Below the pieces are notes generated by a model. It was not told where the DNA came from, searched no databases, and saw nothing but the letters and a program-made list of their open reading frames with translations. The position numbers and the translations under genes are program-made. Positions 15,874 through 24,167 of a stretch of DNA of 46,064 nt are shown one piece after another (position 1 is the stretch's first letter; each line of letters starts with the position of its first letter). This DNA comes from Streptomyces sioyaensis (GTDB taxonomy: Bacteria; Actinomycetota; Actinomycetes; Streptomycetales; Streptomycetaceae). The stretch covers positions 1 to 46,064 of the forward strand of contig NZ_SDIF01000051.1 in the NCBI RefSeq assembly GCF_004122735.1. Direction: 5' to 3'.

Positions 15874-17910
15874 TCAGGACCGCGCCCGCAGCCGTGAGAA
15901 GAACGGCCGGGACCGTGCGCCGGAGCCGCCGCGCTGCCACCACGGTTCCTGCGCGTCCCGGTCCGGCGGCGGGGCCCCGGCGCGCAGTTGGTGCCGCAGT
16001 CCGGCCAGCAGCGTACGGGCCCCCGCGATGGACAGCGGGTCACCGACGAGCCGTTTGGCCGCCAGGGCCTTACGGCAGGCCCGCAGGGCCGCCTCCGGTT
16101 CCCCATGGGCGCGTTCGGTCATGGCCAGTGCGTACAGGACCGTCGAGTAGAGCCAGAAATCGCCGTCGGAGTGCCGGGCCTCCCAGGCCCGGTGGGCCGC
16201 AGTCCGCGCCCGCCGGGCATCGAGCGACGACAGGGCGATGGCGAGCAGTGCCCTGCTGTGGGCGGGCCCCGGGCCGAACCACGGATCCAGGGAACGGTGC
16301 CGGGAGGCGTCCTCCAGACAGGCCACGGCCGCCGCGAGGTCCCCGCGGTACAGCGCCAGCACCCCGTGCGCATGCGCGATCCGGGCCAGCCCGTCGCTGT
16401 CCGCATGCATCACGGCCGCCGTCCATGCCTGGTCGAGCAGTGCCCCGGCGGCGGGCGAGTCTTCCTGCGCCGCCAGATACCCCGCTAGCCATAGGGCCCG
16501 GGCCCGCAGCGCGGTGTCGTCGGGGGAGAGCAGCAGCAGCCGGTCCAGATGCGCCCGCCCCTCACGGCGGAAGCCGCAGGCCGCCCAGTGGAACCACAGT
16601 GACACCGCGATCTCCAGCGCGCCGAGCGCATCCTCCGCGTCCTGCGGCGGCCGGGTCAGCGCCGCGTCGAAGTTGGCCTGTTCGTCCTCCACCAGCCCCA
16701 CGGCGAGCTGCTGGTCCGGGCCCTGCCAGGCGATCTGGGCCTCGGCCGCGAGCGCCGCACAGGCCTGCCGGAACCGCCTGAGCGCCCCGGCCTCCTCGCC
16801 CGCCTCGCGCAGCTGTGTCCGCCCGAAGTCGCGGGCGGCGCGGGGGAGTCGGTAGCGCGGCGGCAGCGCGGCCCCGGCGTCCTCGTGGACGCCTCCCGCA
16901 TCCCGTACGCGCTCGACGACCGAGGCCGTACGAAGCCGTTCCAGGGCGCCCTCGACCGCGGCCGCAGGAACGTCACTGCTGGCACAGACGCATGAGGCGA
17001 GCCAGGGATCGAAATCGCCGGGAAGCACCGAGAGCCGCGCCCACACCTGCCGGTCCACGGGCGAACAGAGGGCGTAGCCCGCTGCCTGCGCGGCGTAGAG
17101 CGAGGTGTGCCGCACGGTCGCCGCCGGCCCCGCGTAGAACAGCGGACCGTCCGTGCCCACCTGCGCCGCGAGCTGCGACAGCGACATCCGGTCCAGTTGC
17201 CGCGCGGCCAGCGCGATCGCCAGCGGCGAGCCCTCCAGGGCCTGGCACACCGCGACCAGCAGCTCCGGCGCGGCGGTTCCGGTCCGTGCGGCCAGCAGCT
17301 CGACGGCCGGTCCGGCGATCCCCTCGCCCAGCGTCACCGGGAGCGGCGCGATCTCGACGACCCGCTCCTCGGCCAGCCCCAGCGGGCCCCGCGCGGTCGC
17401 CACGATCCGCAGCGCCGGGTCGGACCGCCACAGTCGCCGGACGAGCCGTGCGCACGCATCGCGCTGTGGGTCGCAGTCGTCCAGCAGCACGATCGCCCGG
17501 CGTTGCCGGCAGTACGCGGTGAGCGCCGCGAGGGGGTCCGCCGTGGCATCCGCCCGGTGGGCCGCGCCGGGCGGTGCGCCGGCGCCGGGGTGGGCGAGGG
17601 GCACAGCGGGAGGCCGTGCGGTGTCCTGGCCGTCCTTGCCGGTGGCGTGGGCCGGTCCTGCCACTCGGAGCAGGGCCTCGGCCGGCCCGCCCCTGGCCGG
17701 GCCGTCCCAGCAGCCGACCCGGAGGACCGTGCCGTCATGGCGGGCGGTGTGTTCCTCCAGGACGGCGCGGGCCAGCACGCTCTTGCCGACCCCCGCGGCG
17801 CCGGTGAGCGTCACCAGCCGGGCGCTGTCCAGCAGTCCGGACAGCTGCTCGTGCTCCACCGCGCGTCCCACGACGCCGGGCAGTGGCCGCCGGTCGGCCC
17901 ACGTGGTCAT
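15874..17910 (-). CDS. STAND-type ATPase regulator without DNA-binding domain
   Basis: 678 aa. An NB-ARC/AAA-like NTPase core comes first: Walker A GAAGVGKS at 37-44, Walker B AIVLLDDCD at 139-147, a sensor-like RIVATARGPLG near 172-182, and winged-helix and helical bundle segments to about 380. The C-terminal 300 residues are TPR-like repeats (RALWLAGYLAAQEDSPAAGALL, ARIAHAHGVLALYRGDLAAAVACL and similar). Relatives usually carry a SARP or LuxR DNA-binding domain; neither end has one here. It may be a signal-sensing partner rather than a direct regulator. The RBS GGGGGATGACCG precedes ATG 17910. Confidence 0.85.
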   Translation of the reverse strand: MTTWADRRPLPGVVGRAVEHEQLSGLLDSARLVTLTGAAGVGKSVLARAVLEEHTARHDGTVLRVGCWDGPARGGPAEALLRVAGPAHATGKDGQDTARPPAVPLAHPGAGAPPGAAHRADATADPLAALTAYCRQRRAIVLLDDCDPQRDACARLVRRLWRSDPALRIVATARGPLGLAEERVVEIAPLPVTLGEGIAGPAVELLAARTGTAAPELLVAVCQALEGSPLAIALAARQLDRMSLSQLAAQVGTDGPLFYAGPAATVRHTSLYAAQAAGYALCSPVDRQVWARLSVLPGDFDPWLASCVCASSDVPAAAVEGALERLRTASVVERVRDAGGVHEDAGAALPPRYRLPRAARDFGRTQLREAGEEAGALRRFRQACAALAAEAQIAWQGPDQQLAVGLVEDEQANFDAALTRPPQDAEDALGALEIAVSLWFHWAACGFRREGRAHLDRLLLLSPDDTALRARALWLAGYLAAQEDSPAAGALLDQAWTAAVMHADSDGLARIAHAHGVLALYRGDLAAAVACLEDASRHRSLDPWFGPGPAHSRALLAIALSSLDARRARTAAHRAWEARHSDGDFWLYSTVLYALAMTERAHGEPEAALRACRKALAAKRLVGDPLSIAGARTLLAGLRHQLRAGAPPPDRDAQEPWWQRGGSGARSRPFFSRLRARS

Positions 17911-18205
17911 CGGTCATCCCCCACATCGGCACAGCGCCGCACCCTTGCGAACTGGGAACCCACGATGCCAGAACCGACCGTCCGGTAAACAAGCCAAAGG
18001 CCTATCGAACGGGGGAAAGCCGGACGGCCCAATTGACGTACCGCGGCGCCCTCTTGAGGTCTCAGAACCGCGGACTGCCAGGTCACGGCGGCTGTGGGCG
18101 GCGCCGGACGGGCTCCGGGCGATCTTGGAGTGGTGCCCTTCGAGCGGTGCCGTGCTGGCAGCGTGGTGCCCGTGGCCGGACCGAGCATCCAAGGAGAACG
18201 TCCCG

Positions 18206-19201
18206 ATGAAGCGCCTGCGTGTCCGTGCGGCGGTGAGCGTGGTGGCTCTGGTGCTGCTGGCCGGCTGCGGCACCGACCGGGACCTCGTCGACGCCTCCCA
18301 CGTGCCGCGGTTACGGGCCCGTCCCGCGGACGACAACAACGGCCGGCCGCGGATGGTGCCGCCGCGCGGACCGCGCTCCTCCTTCACCCCGTTCCGGACG
18401 ACCGGGAACGACGGCACCCAGGTCGTGCGGACGAGGTGGCACGGCCGTACGTCCGGCTTCACCGGCGACATCTGGGCCTGGGTGCCGCCCGAGTACCACC
18501 GGCCCCGGTACGCCAGGAGCGGCTTCCCCGTGCTGATCGCGCTGCCCGGGTCCTACGGCTATCCGTTCAACTACTGGGCGGGGGAGCCCTTTTCGCTGGA
18601 GGAGCGGATCGCGGAGTGGTCGCGGCAGGGCAAGACGCTGCCGTTCATCCTGGTGATGCCGGTGCTCAATCCGGGCACGAAGTACTACGACGGCAGCGAC
18701 ATCCCGGGGCAGCCGAAGATGGGCAGCTGGCTCACCCGGGACGTGCCGGACTTCGCCCGGGCCAACTTCCGTACGTACGACAGCCGTGACGGCTGGGCCT
18801 TCATGGGCTCCTCGTCCGGTGGCTTCGCCGCGCTGAAGGCCGTCCTCAAGGAGCCGCAGAAGTTCAAGGCGGCCATCGTCAACGGCCCCGACACGGCACC
18901 GGATTCGCCGATGTGGCGGGGGCATCCGGCCGAGATGCGGGACAACGACCCACACCACCTGGCCCGGCAACTGGCCGCACGGAAGGGCCCGGACGTCTAT
19001 CTGGCGTTCGAGCTCGGCAGCAAGGAGGCGGCGGTGCCGGACGTGAAGCGCTTCATCGCGGACCACACCGGCGGCCCGATCCACTCCACCCTCTTCGAGA
19101 TACCGAACGGTGTGCACAGCGGCCACACCTACATCCAGCGGATGCCCGAGTCGCTGCACTGGATCAGCGAGCGGATGCAGGGCCCGGTGCCGTCCGCCTG
19201 A
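18206..19201 (+). CDS. lipoprotein esterase, antigen 85/esterase-D-like alpha/beta hydrolase
   Basis: 331 aa. The signal sequence has a clear lipobox LLAGC (Cys21), so it should be anchored outside the membrane. The hydrolase domain runs from about 75, with the nucleophile elbow GSSSGG (MGSSSGGFAALKAVL near 195-210) and a late His in HSGHTYIQRMPESLHWI. This resembles the esterase-D/mycolyltransferase-like branch. Codon 36 is TTA (18311-18313), the rare bldA codon, so expression probably depends on development. AAGGAGAACG gives a strong RBS before ATG 18206. The 295-bp region upstream has no other gene. Confidence 0.85.
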   Translation: MKRLRVRAAVSVVALVLLAGCGTDRDLVDASHVPRLRARPADDNNGRPRMVPPRGPRSSFTPFRTTGNDGTQVVRTRWHGRTSGFTGDIWAWVPPEYHRPRYARSGFPVLIALPGSYGYPFNYWAGEPFSLEERIAEWSRQGKTLPFILVMPVLNPGTKYYDGSDIPGQPKMGSWLTRDVPDFARANFRTYDSRDGWAFMGSSSGGFAALKAVLKEPQKFKAAIVNGPDTAPDSPMWRGHPAEMRDNDPHHLARQLAARKGPDVYLAFELGSKEAAVPDVKRFIADHTGGPIHSTLFEIPNGVHSGHTYIQRMPESLHWISERMQGPVPSA

Positions 19202-19328
19202 CCCCTGTCGCCTGGCTGGCCGCACCGCGGGCGACTCATGTTGCCGACTCCCGGCAACCGGCCAGAATTGTCCCTGATCCGGCCGTGCCGCGGCCGGATC
19301 ACGGTGTGTATCCGCGGGAAGGAGAGTC

Positions 19329-19685
19329 GTGCGCACACTGCGAGCGGCCGGCCTGGCGCTGGTCGGTACGGCCCTGCTGGCGGGGAGCCTCACGGCCGGC
19401 AGCCAGTGGCTGCGGGACCGGGACGCGACCAGCGAGGTGAAGGGGACGACCGATGCCGTCCCGCGCGACGAGGTCGCCCGCTCGATCTCGGGCCATCTGT
19501 CGCTTCCGGTGATCCCCAAGGGGCCGCGCTCAGTCGACTGCGTGCGGGATCTGCGTGCCGTCAAGGGCGCGCGGACCCGGTGCACGGCCCACTATCTGCG
19601 CGGGACCGACCGCGAGATGACCGTCCGCGTCGTCCGGGTCCGTGGCGGCGAGATCACCTATGTCCACGACGCCCCGCACCGCTGA
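19329..19685 (+). CDS. secreted or membrane-anchored DUF4333 protein
   Basis: 118 aa. An N-terminal hydrophobic segment (about 7-25) serves as signal anchor. The rest matches the DUF4333 pattern: two Cys (about 70 and 83) in VDCVRDLRAVKGARTRCTAHY, then REMTVRVVRVRGGEITYVHD. These small extracytoplasmic proteins of actinobacteria have no known activity. The GTG 19329 start has AAGGAGAG just upstream. It is separated from the esterase by 127 bp and followed at once by a hairpin. Confidence 0.8.
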   Translation: MRTLRAAGLALVGTALLAGSLTAGSQWLRDRDATSEVKGTTDAVPRDEVARSISGHLSLPVIPKGPRSVDCVRDLRAVKGARTRCTAHYLRGTDREMTVRVVRVRGGEITYVHDAPHR

Positions 19686-19730
19686 GTCCTGCTGATCGTT
19701 CCCGACGTTGCGTTCGCGACGTCGCAGGAC
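19686..19730 (+). terminator. terminator hairpin after the DUF4333 gene
   Basis: GTCCTG (19686-19691) and CGACGT (19703-19708) pair with the continuous arm ACGTCGCAGGAC (19719-19730), leaving an 11-nt bulge. It begins directly after the stop codon. Confidence 0.5.
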
Positions 19731-20115
19731 AGCGCGCCAGGGGAGCGTCAGGAAGCAGCCGATCGCACAGCACCGGACCCGGCGGTAGGGTCCAATGTCC
19801 CGAAACCCAGCCTTTGTTGAATCTCCTTCAGATGAGGAACTGTTCAGATAGCAGTTGGACGACGGTCGTTGCCGTGATGCTAAGATCATCGCACTTGCCA
19901 ACGAGGTGACCACCTGCTATGGCAGGAAAGAAATTCCGTGCATTGGCCTATGAAAACTGCCACCCCGGGAGAAATATGCCATTAGCCGGCCCTTTGATGG
20001 CTTTCTGGCAGGCGACTGTGCGCGGGCGTTCCCGTATGTCTGGAACCGCGAATGATCAGATCCGCCGCAGCCAGGCACACGACACCTGGTGGCTCCGTCG
20101 TCCGAAGAGAGTCTT
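19731..20115. other. 385-bp leader/promoter region of the conservon
   Basis: This region is less GC-rich than its flanks and likely contains the conservon promoter. One weak candidate is TTGGAC (19855-19860) and TAAGAT (19881-19886), with a long 20-bp spacer. An ORF at 19919-20119 overlaps the cvnA ATG as ATGA but has only about 62% G/C third positions, so I do not annotate it as a gene. Confidence 0.4.
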
Positions 20116-21339
20116 ATGACGCAATACTTCCAGGATCCAGCGCTCTGGGGACTGATCGCTGGCACACCTGTCGCCGCAACCGCGATTATTCGCGGCAGAA
20201 AGAAGATATCGGAGCTTCGAGCAGAAAAGGCTGAACTCAAGCAGCACTACGCCAATCTGGAGCACCATTACACGGAGGCGGTGGAGGAGGCCAAGGACCG
20301 GGCGGAAGAGGCCACCAAGACCACCTTGAAGTCCGCCATGCGGACCCTGCAGGGGCTGGCGAGCGAGCAGCAGCTGGCGATCTCAAAGTTGCAGGAAACC
20401 TATGGCGAGCACAAGATCCTTCAGGATCTGCTCGACATCGACCACATGAACTCGCAGTTTGCGCGGCGCGCCCAGTCCATCGCCGTCCTCTGCGACGGCT
20501 GGCTCGGCCGGCGACGGCACAATGCTTCGCTCTACGATGTGGTCCGCAGCGCGAAGGGGCGCATCCGCCACTTCACGCGCGTCGAAATCCGCTCGCAGAG
20601 CAACTTCGCCATCGTGAGCCGCGCGGTGGAACCGGTCGCGCTGGTTCTTGCAGAATTGCTGGACAACGCCACCAGCTATTCGGCACCGGAAACGATGATC
20701 GAGATCAATATCCGTCCGGTGCCCAAGGGTGTATGCATCGTCGTCGACGACGCCGGTGTCGGCATGAACGAGGAGGAGAAGGCGCGCGCCGCTCAGCTGC
20801 TGTCGAGCGAGAATTCCGCCAGTGTCTCCAGCCTTGGCAATCCGCCACAGTTCGGTTTCACGGTCATGGGTGTGCTCGCCGCCCGATACGGATTCACGGT
20901 ATCGGTGGATTCCACCTCTCCCTACGGTGGCGTGCGCGCGGTCGTCCTGCTCCCCGACGATCTACTGACGTCCCTGCACGAGCCCGAGGAGAGTCCTGCC
21001 GTGGCCGCGTCCGCCCCGTTGCCGCCCGAGCATCCTCCTGGTCAACCGGCCCCCGGCGGCGCTGCTCCGGCTCCCCGGGCCCCCGCGTACCCGGCTCCGG
21101 GGCGGCAGCCCATGGAGCAGCCGGCTCCCGTTCAACCGATCGCCGAGACGACCGCCGGCGGGCTGCCGAAGCGTCGCCGCCGCGGCGCGATTTCCATCGT
21201 GCCGACCCAGACCGAGAGTACGGAAACCCCGGCCCGCGACAGCGCAACGACCGCGTCCGTCATGGGCGCATTTCAGCGCGGCACACAGTCCGGGCGTCGT
21301 TCCACGAATGCAAGCAATGAAGGGCATGAGGTTCAGTGA
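20116..21339 (+). CDS. cvnA: conservon sensor-kinase-like protein CvnA
   Basis: 407 aa. One short hydrophobic segment near the N-terminus (about 10-26) is followed by a coiled coil of about 60 residues and then a histidine-kinase ATP-binding fold. N-box ELLDNATSYSAP lies near 180, G1-box VVDDAGVGM near 210-220 and a GFTVMGVLAARYG segment near 250. The last 120 residues are a Pro/Ala-rich disordered tail. Unlike many CvnA proteins it has no extracellular sensor domain. In conservons CvnA acts like a receptor that gathers CvnB, C and D at the membrane. ATG 20116 follows GAAGAGAG; GTG 20089 is an alternative. Confidence 0.88.
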   Translation: MTQYFQDPALWGLIAGTPVAATAIIRGRKKISELRAEKAELKQHYANLEHHYTEAVEEAKDRAEEATKTTLKSAMRTLQGLASEQQLAISKLQETYGEHKILQDLLDIDHMNSQFARRAQSIAVLCDGWLGRRRHNASLYDVVRSAKGRIRHFTRVEIRSQSNFAIVSRAVEPVALVLAELLDNATSYSAPETMIEINIRPVPKGVCIVVDDAGVGMNEEEKARAAQLLSSENSASVSSLGNPPQFGFTVMGVLAARYGFTVSVDSTSPYGGVRAVVLLPDDLLTSLHEPEESPAVAASAPLPPEHPPGQPAPGGAAPAPRAPAYPAPGRQPMEQPAPVQPIAETTAGGLPKRRRRGAISIVPTQTESTETPARDSATTASVMGAFQRGTQSGRRSTNASNEGHEVQ

Positions 21340-21749
21340 ACTACGATCTGTCGTGGATGCTTGACAGTGCTCTGGAATTGCCCGAAGCGCAGCATGCCAT
21401 TCTCGTTTCCGCCGACGGCCTGCTCATGGCCCGCTCGAAGGACGTCGGCCGGGACCACGCCGACACCGTCGCCGCGGCGATGAGCGGAATGCAGTCGCTG
21501 AGCCGTACGGTCGCGGACTTCTGCTACGGCGGGGTGCCCGCCAATCGTCCGCAATGGCGGCAGACGCTGGTGGAATTCGACCATGGCTGGGTCTTCCTCA
21601 TATCCGCCGGTGAAGGTGCCTATCTCGCCGTTTCGGCCTCACCTGATGTCGACATGGCGGAGATCACGTTCCGCATGCAACAGCTTGTCGGGCAGCTCGG
21701 CAAGGCACTGACCAGCCCGCCTCGCGATAGGGCTGATATCCAGTCATGA
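21336..21749 (+). CDS. cvnB: roadblock/LC7 protein CvnB
   Basis: 137 aa roadblock/LC7 domain protein: DLSWMLDSALELPEAQHAILVSADGLLMARS near the N-terminus, then a long AMSGMQSLSRTVADF helix and GWVFLISAGEGAYLAV. Roadblock proteins act on small GTPases, and in conservons CvnB binds CvnA and regulates CvnD. GTG 21336 overlaps the cvnA stop as GTGA, and the gene's own stop overlaps the cvnC ATG, indicating translational coupling. Confidence 0.92.
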   Translation: MNYDLSWMLDSALELPEAQHAILVSADGLLMARSKDVGRDHADTVAAAMSGMQSLSRTVADFCYGGVPANRPQWRQTLVEFDHGWVFLISAGEGAYLAVSASPDVDMAEITFRMQQLVGQLGKALTSPPRDRADIQS

Positions 21750-22126
21750 CACCTGACGACGAGCCGGAGCTGGAACACGAAGCAGCAGAATTAGTACGGC
21801 CGTACGTCATCACCAACGGCCGCGATCTTCTTGACGGCAGTGAGTTCTCGCTGATCACCCTGGTCACCGTGCATGCGGAGCCGCCCCGGACGAAACCTCT
21901 CGATCCGGAGAAGCTCCGCCTGCTGGAGTTGTGTTCGGGAGGTTTTCTCTCGGTCGCCGAGATAGCCGGGCACACCCGGCTGCCGGTGGGCGTTGTCAAG
22001 ATTCTGGTGGCCGATCTCGCGCGGGAGGGTCATCTCTACTCCCGCGCGCCCATACCTAGCGCTCAGCTTGTCGACCGGAAAATCCTTGAGGAGGTGCTGA
22101 ATGGGCTCCAGGCTCGCTTTGGATGA
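21746..22126 (+). CDS. cvnC: DUF742 protein CvnC with early TTA codon
   Basis: 126 aa DUF742 protein with a winged-helix-like region: LRLLELCSGGFLSVAEIAGHTRLPVGVVKILVADL near 57-91. CvnC is the third member of the conservon complex and contacts CvnB and CvnD. Codon 16 is TTA (21791-21793), which needs the bldA tRNA in Streptomyces. Its position near the start of a translationally coupled gene would limit this protein and probably its downstream partners until bldA is expressed. ATGA overlaps with the cvnB stop; the 3' end overlaps cvnD by 26 nt. Confidence 0.92.
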   Translation: MTPDDEPELEHEAAELVRPYVITNGRDLLDGSEFSLITLVTVHAEPPRTKPLDPEKLRLLELCSGGFLSVAEIAGHTRLPVGVVKILVADLAREGHLYSRAPIPSAQLVDRKILEEVLNGLQARFG

Positions 22127-22691
22127 CGGCGTGTACCTGCGCAATTCAGTGCAGACCGCGGCGAAGATCCTCGTGGTCGGACACTTCGCCGTGGGGAAGA
22201 CGACATTCATCGGCACCATGTCCGAGATTCCTCCGCTGCGGACCGAAGAGGTAATGACTCAGGCGGGCGCCGGAATTGACGACCCGAAGGGCGCACCGGA
22301 CAAGACCACGACCACGGTCGCCATGGACTTCGGCCGGCTCACGCTCAGCGAGAAGCTGGTCCTTTATCTGTTCGGAACGCCCGGACAGCAGCGGTTCGTT
22401 CAGGTGTGGGAAGACATGACGCGGGGGGCGCTGGGTGCGCTGGTCCTGGTCGACCCACAGCGACTCGACGAGTCCTTTCCTGTCATGGACCTGGTGGAAC
22501 ACTACGGAATCCCGTACGCCATCGCCGTGAACCGGTTCGACGGGACTCCCTCCCATTCGCTCGACGAGATCCGGGAGGCGCTGGACCTTCTCCCTGAGAC
22601 ACCCGTCGTCCACTGTGACGCACGGGACCAGCGTTCCTCGGCGGATTCCCTGATCACGCTCGTCCGGTATCTACAGTCCCGCGTCAACTAG
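22101..22691 (+). CDS. cvnD: small GTPase CvnD
   Basis: 196 aa ATP/GTP-binding protein. P-loop GHFAVGKTT is at 27-35, the switch-II motif FGTPGQQRF near 93-101, and the base-recognition motif AVNRFDG near 138-144 stands in for NKxD. It is the G-protein-like output switch of the conservon. ATG 22101 lies inside cvnC, so translation is probably coupled. The next gene, cvnE, follows after 10 bp. Confidence 0.93.
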   Translation: MGSRLALDDGVYLRNSVQTAAKILVVGHFAVGKTTFIGTMSEIPPLRTEEVMTQAGAGIDDPKGAPDKTTTTVAMDFGRLTLSEKLVLYLFGTPGQQRFVQVWEDMTRGALGALVLVDPQRLDESFPVMDLVEHYGIPYAIAVNRFDGTPSHSLDEIREALDLLPETPVVHCDARDQRSSADSLITLVRYLQSRVN

Positions 22692-22701
22692 GAGCTCAGG
22701 C

Positions 22702-24066
22702 ATGCAATCTCACTCGGAATTCCAGACTCCGCCACCCGGCTGCCCCGCGCACGCCGGCGGCGAAAGGGTGCCCCTGCACGGGCCGGAATTCGCCGCCGCG
22801 CCGAACGCTTTCTACGAGACGCTGCGGCAGTACGGCCCCAGCGCGCCCGTCGAGCTGGCTCCCGGTGTGGAGGCCGAACTCGTCACGGACTACGCCACAG
22901 CGCTCCATGTCCTGCAGAATCCGGACAGCTTCGCGCGGGATCCGCGCCGTTGGCGCGCGCTGAACGAGGGGCGGGTTCCCCTGGACAGTCCGGTGCTGCC
23001 GATGATGATGTACCGGCCGAACCCCATGTTCTCGGACGGTGCCACCCATCTGAGGCTCCGCCAGGCCGTGACGGACAGCCTGGCCAGGATTGATATGCAC
23101 CGGATGAACCGGCATGTCAATCGTGTGGCGGCCTATCTCATCGAGCAGTTCAGCAGCCGCGGCAAGGCCGATCTGGTCACCGACTACGCGCAGTGGCTGC
23201 CGCTGCTCGTCTTCAACGACCTCTTCGGCTGCCCGGCCGAGATCGGTGACCGGTTGGTCTTCGGCTTCTCCGGCATCTTCGACGGCGTCGATGCGGAGAA
23301 GGCGAACGAGGTCCTCACCGAGTCGCTGTTCGAGCTGGTGGCGCTGAAGCGGACCCACCCCGGGGATGACGTCACCTCCTGGCTGATGCAGCACCAGGCG
23401 GGGCTCAGTGACGAGGAGATGATCCATCAGCTGGTGCTTCTCATAGGCGCCGGCGCGGAGCCGATGCAGAACATCATCGCCAGTGCCCTGTGCCTGCTGC
23501 TGTCCGACGAGAAGTACTCAGGTGGCCAGCATTCAGCCGGCATGCTCGTCGAGGACGCCATCAATGACGTGCTGTGGAACTCCCCGCCGATAGCCAACTA
23601 CGCGGTGCACTACCCGGTGCACGACGCCGAGCTCTCCGGCCGCACGCTGCCCGCCGGTGACCCCGTGCTCGTCAGCTTCGCCGCGGCCAACACCGATCCG
23701 AACGTCTCGCTGGGCCGTCAGACGCTCAGCAAGCGGGCGCACCTGGCGTGGGGGGCCGGCCCGCACGCCTGCCCGGCGAAGGACCCGGCCATGCTGATCT
23801 CGGTCCTGGCCATCGAGAAGCTCCTCAACGTCCTGCCGGACATCGAACTGGCGGTGGCCGAGGAGAGCTTGACGTATCGGCCGGGCCCGTTCCACCGGGC
23901 GCTCAACGGGCTTCCGGCCCGCTTCACACCGGTGCGGGACGAGCGTCGGCCGTCCGGTCGCCAGCCCTCCGGTGTTACCACCGGAAATCCCTCGCCGCAG
24001 GATAACCAGGGCAAATCCCGGAAGGGTAGCTGGTGGAGTGGATTCCTCAACTGGTGGAGGGTGTGA
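22702..24066 (+). CDS. cvnE: conservon cytochrome P450 CvnE, CYP157-like, no ExxR
   Basis: 454 aa, long for a soluble bacterial P450 because of a C-terminal extension of about 50 residues that ends in a Trp-rich tail (KGSWWSGFLNWW). The heme loop WGAGPHACPAKD keeps the thiolate Cys357. The K-helix motif normally reading ExxR is DVLW at 289-292. The I-helix reads GAGAEPMQN near 249-257, with Pro where the usual Thr pair would be. Loss of ExxR is known for the CYP157 family, whose genes occur in conservons. The Trp-rich tail could bind membrane or partner proteins; this is inference. The RBS AGGAGCTCAGGC is clear. Confidence 0.9.
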   Translation: MQSHSEFQTPPPGCPAHAGGERVPLHGPEFAAAPNAFYETLRQYGPSAPVELAPGVEAELVTDYATALHVLQNPDSFARDPRRWRALNEGRVPLDSPVLPMMMYRPNPMFSDGATHLRLRQAVTDSLARIDMHRMNRHVNRVAAYLIEQFSSRGKADLVTDYAQWLPLLVFNDLFGCPAEIGDRLVFGFSGIFDGVDAEKANEVLTESLFELVALKRTHPGDDVTSWLMQHQAGLSDEEMIHQLVLLIGAGAEPMQNIIASALCLLLSDEKYSGGQHSAGMLVEDAINDVLWNSPPIANYAVHYPVHDAELSGRTLPAGDPVLVSFAAANTDPNVSLGRQTLSKRAHLAWGAGPHACPAKDPAMLISVLAIEKLLNVLPDIELAVAEESLTYRPGPFHRALNGLPARFTPVRDERRPSGRQPSGVTTGNPSPQDNQGKSRKGSWWSGFLNWWRV

Positions 24067-24103
24067 CATCTGCAACATATTCGGGCGGTAATTGTCGAAT
24101 AAG

Positions 24104-24157
24104 TGTTCAGGCGCTGGGGTAGGCAGGGGTGTCCCGTTTTATGTGAGCGCCTGAACA
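24104..24157 (+). promoter_or_regulatory. 12-bp inverted repeat abutting the RBS of the second P450
   Basis: TGTTCAGGCGCT (24104-24115) is the exact reverse complement of 24146-24157, with 30 nt between. The right arm ends one base before AGGAG of the next gene. In RNA this would be a hairpin directly against the Shine-Dalgarno; in DNA it could be an operator. It does not look like a plain terminator. Confidence 0.6.
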
Positions 24158-24167
24158 AGGAGTAGCT

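Noticed and set aside
17978..18027. 8-bp inverted repeat CCGTCCGG / CCGGACGG with 34-bp spacing between divergent genes
   Set aside because: Short arms made of common GC words; expected by chance in this DNA and not centred on a recognisable promoter.
19919..20119. 66-codon ORF whose stop overlaps the cvnA ATG (ATGA) and which contains two TTA codons
   Set aside because: Third codon positions are only about 62% G/C, the RBS is poor and no protein feature is seen; most likely part of the cvn leader, although the overlap is tempting.
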